Shown: piece after piece, positions 63,887 to 64,000 of the stretch
How positions within the stretch are numbered: position 1 is the stretch's first letter
Layout of the letters: each line of letters begins with the position of its first letter
Assembly (NCBI RefSeq): GCF_900607235.1
Contig: NZ_LR027850.1
Location: 186,001-250,000 of the forward strand
Source: Olivibacter jilunii
GTDB lineage: Bacteria; Bacteroidota; Bacteroidia; Sphingobacteriales; Sphingobacteriaceae
Reading direction: 5' to 3'
DNA length: 64,000 bases
Notes under the pieces: model-generated
The model's database searches: none
The model's input: only the letters and a program-made list of their open reading frames with translations
What the model was told of the DNA's origin: nothing
Translations under genes and position numbers: made by a program

Positions 63887-64000
63887 ATGAAGGATTTGAG
63901 GATAAAACAAACACCAGGGAAATCTTTTATCGATCTGAAGCCTACAAAGGACGATCATATAAGGCAGAACAATTTGTTACTGTCGGTAAATGAATGGTCT
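63887..64000 (+). CDS. Start of an unidentified gene cut by the right edge
   Basis: An ATG at 63887 opens a frame that runs without stop to the window end (38 codons), beginning MKDLRIKQTPGKSFIDL. An upstream ATG at 63855 stops after ten codons. There is no signal peptide. Too short to identify. Confidence 0.5.
   Translation, partial: MKDLRIKQTPGKSFIDLKPTKDDHIRQNNLLLSVNEWS

Noticed and set aside
1-64000. Search for CRISPR arrays, tRNA genes, insertion sequences and prophage genes
   Set aside because: No regularly spaced repeats, cloverleaf-like segments, transposases, integrases or phage structural genes were seen.

Overview
The window looks like a chromosomal segment of a Bacteroidota bacterium, most likely a Sphingobacteriaceae member (Sphingobacterium/Olivibacter/Pedobacter-like; genus not resolved). 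Grounds: a SusC/SusD pair, the GldK/L/M/N type IX secretion (T9SS) core, TAnnTTTG-type -7 promoter elements, A-rich weak ribosome-binding sites, and a Wzy-type exopolysaccharide (EPS) locus with a UpxY-like NusG paralogue. No tRNA, rRNA, insertion sequence, prophage or CRISPR array was seen. Start sites were moved inward wherever the longest open frame began upstream of the conserved domain; small-site coordinates were read by eye and may be off by 1-2 nt.

1-19 kb is a polysaccharide utilisation locus (PUL). A divergent GntR-type regulator (cut by the left edge) faces a plus-strand operon: susC, susD, a secreted (alpha/alpha)-barrel-like protein of unassigned family, a GH9-like protein with an altered catalytic motif, a double-domain SASA/SGNH esterase, a GH31-like enzyme, a cytoplasmic FAD oxidoreductase and a sodium:solute symporter. 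A promoter and a tandem ACCAG operator candidate lie in the divergent gap. The glycan target is not obvious.

19-28 kb holds housekeeping and sugar-nucleotide genes: hrpB and a DUF418 membrane protein on minus; a CpsB-type PHP phosphatase, a sugar nucleotidyltransferase, manC, a VanZ-like protein and a UDP-glucose dehydrogenase on plus. An orphan NarL/LuxR response regulator follows at 28.3 kb; a close paralogue sits at 62.4 kb, so the pair brackets the T9SS and EPS region.

29-35 kb carries T9SS core genes in the order gldK - gldN - outer-membrane protein - gldL - gldM, a permutation of the common K-L-M-N order.

35-61 kb is the EPS locus: fcl, wzx, seven transferase-type genes (two GT2, one GT56/WecF-like, three GT4, and the WcaJ-type initiating phosphotransferase), a DegT aminotransferase, wza, wzc, wzy, a CysE-like and a GNAT acetyltransferase, UDP-xylose synthase, a FemAB-like protein, and two related clan GH-A-type secreted enzymes. 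A minus-strand island (upxY-like antiterminator, HTH regulator, phosphohexomutase) is embedded in it. Sugar-nucleotide genes point to GDP-mannose/fucose and UDP-glucuronate/xylose supply, and the WecF/DegT pair suggests an amino sugar.

61-64 kb has a minus-strand lipoprotein, the second response regulator, an unrecognised minus-strand gene and the start of a gene running off the right edge. The best candidates for undescribed biology are the PUL's divergent enzymes, CRP-like palindromes upstream of the gldK and antiterminator genes, and a near-perfect operator inside a promoter in the EPS locus.
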